Assembly (NCBI GenBank): GCA_900765575.1
Contig: CAAFRW010000306.1
Coordinates: forward strand, 1 to 7,041
DNA length: 7,041 bases
Direction of reading: 5' to 3'
DNA from: Bacteroidaceae bacterium
GTDB taxonomy: Bacteria; Bacteroidota; Bacteroidia; Bacteroidales; Bacteroidaceae
Both the position numbers and the translations under genes were made by a program. This document shows, piece by piece, positions 6,399-7,041 of the stretch (positions within the stretch are counted from its first letter, which is position 1; each line of letters opens with the position of its first letter). The notes beneath the pieces were generated by a model. That model was given only the letters and a program-made list of their open reading frames with translations. It searched no databases and was not told where the DNA came from.

Positions 6399-7041
6399 AT
6401 GGAAATAGCTTCTTTATATCATATCTTCCAACAGCATCCGCTGGTCACCACGGATAGCCGGAACTGCCCCGAAGGCTCTCTGTTCTTTGCCCTGAAGGGG
6501 GCGTCTTTTAATGGAAACGCCTTTGCGGAGCAAGCCCTGAAAGAGGGATGTGCCTACGCGGTGATTGATGAACCGGCTTATGCCAAGGCTGCGGACAAAC
6601 GGTTGATTTTAGTCGACGATTGCTTGACGGCATTGCAGCAATTGGCCAATTACCATCGCAGGCAGTTGGGCACACGCATTATCGGTGTTACCGGAACGAA
6701 CGGGAAAACCACTACCAAGGAGTTGATATCTTCTGTGTTGGCGCAGAAGTACAAGGTGCTTTATACACAGGGAAATTTCAACAACCATATCGGCGTGCCG
6801 TTAACACTGCTTCGCCTCACTGCGGAGCATGATATCGCCGTAGTGGAGATGGGAGCGAACCATCCGGGGGAGATTGACTTCCTGGTGCATATTGCAGAGC
6901 CCGATTATGGCCTCATTACCAATGTGGGGAAGGCGCATCTCGAAGGCTTCGGCTCTTTCGAAGGAGTTATCCGTACCAAGGGCGAGTTGTACGATTACCT
7001 GCGTACGAAACCGGAAAGCATGGTGTTTATCCATAACGATA
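6399..7041 (+). CDS. murF: UDP-N-acetylmuramoyl-tripeptide--D-alanyl-D-alanine ligase, 5' part
   Basis: MurF adds D-Ala-D-Ala to UDP-MurNAc-tripeptide in the cytoplasm, using ATP, to finish the peptidoglycan pentapeptide precursor. The 214 codons visible are about half of the usual 430-450; the right window edge cuts the gene. Residues 15-85 fit the N-terminal substrate-binding domain, with TTDSR at 17-21 and GSLFFALKG at 26-34. The ATP P-loop of Mur ligases is GVTGTNGKTTTKE at 96-108 with Lys103. NFNNHIGVPLTLLR (126-139), EMGANHPGEI (150-159), NVGKAHLEGFGS (175-186) and TKGE (193-196) follow; Lys194 is at the position carbamylated in the family. NNxIGxPLT and the AHLxGFGS segment point to MurF and not MurC, D or E. 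The start is the first ATG after a consensus promoter; no Shine-Dalgarno site is present. Confidence 0.95.
   Translation, partial: MEIASLYHIFQQHPLVTTDSRNCPEGSLFFALKGASFNGNAFAEQALKEGCAYAVIDEPAYAKAADKRLILVDDCLTALQQLANYHRRQLGTRIIGVTGTNGKTTTKELISSVLAQKYKVLYTQGNFNNHIGVPLTLLRLTAEHDIAVVEMGANHPGEIDFLVHIAEPDYGLITNVGKAHLEGFGSFEGVIRTKGELYDYLRTKPESMVFIHND

Noticed and set aside
3940..6400. Direct repeats or target duplications flanking the RM pair
   Set aside because: Comparing the sequence just left of the nuclease gene with that just right of the methyltransferase gene by eye showed no matching repeat, and no transposase or integrase is present.

Overview
The window looks like chromosomal DNA from a gut Bacteroides-type bacterium. 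The evidence is promoter boxes matching the Bacteroidetes -7 consensus TAnnTTTG (with a TTTG -33 box in the best case), weak or absent Shine-Dalgarno sites before most genes, roughly mid-40s to 50% GC coding DNA, and the character of the encoded proteins. This assignment is inferred from sequence style, not from a database match.

Layout. Bases 1-3731 are transcribed from the minus strand. Read in that direction they hold trkH (K+ channel/transporter subunit), trkA (cytoplasmic nucleotide-binding regulator, starting 2 nt after trkH) and, after a 79-nt gap, a secreted GH63/GH37-like (alpha/alpha)6-barrel glycoside hydrolase cut off by the left window edge. Bases 3732-4028 form a divergent intergenic region that is more AT-rich than its flanks. 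It holds a strong 12-bp-stem palindrome, an inverted repeat over the putative trkH promoter, a candidate 23-codon small ORF and a candidate promoter for the rightward genes. Bases 4029-6345 are a two-gene type II restriction-modification (RM) system: an XhoI/PaeR7I-family endonuclease followed, with a short overlap, by a gamma-type N6-adenine methyltransferase. From 6399 to the right edge is the first part of murF (peptidoglycan precursor ligase), preceded by a very good Bacteroides promoter whose -33 box overlaps the methyltransferase stop codon.

How the parts fit together. TrkH and TrkA should form one K+ uptake system. The endonuclease and methyltransferase should form one defence system predicted, by family, to act on CTCGAG. 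MurF is housekeeping. The RM pair therefore looks like an accessory cassette between core genes, compactly fitted to the murF promoter. I see no clearly unprecedented system. The least explained items are the intergenic palindrome, the small ORF and the endonuclease-first gene order without a visible controller gene.
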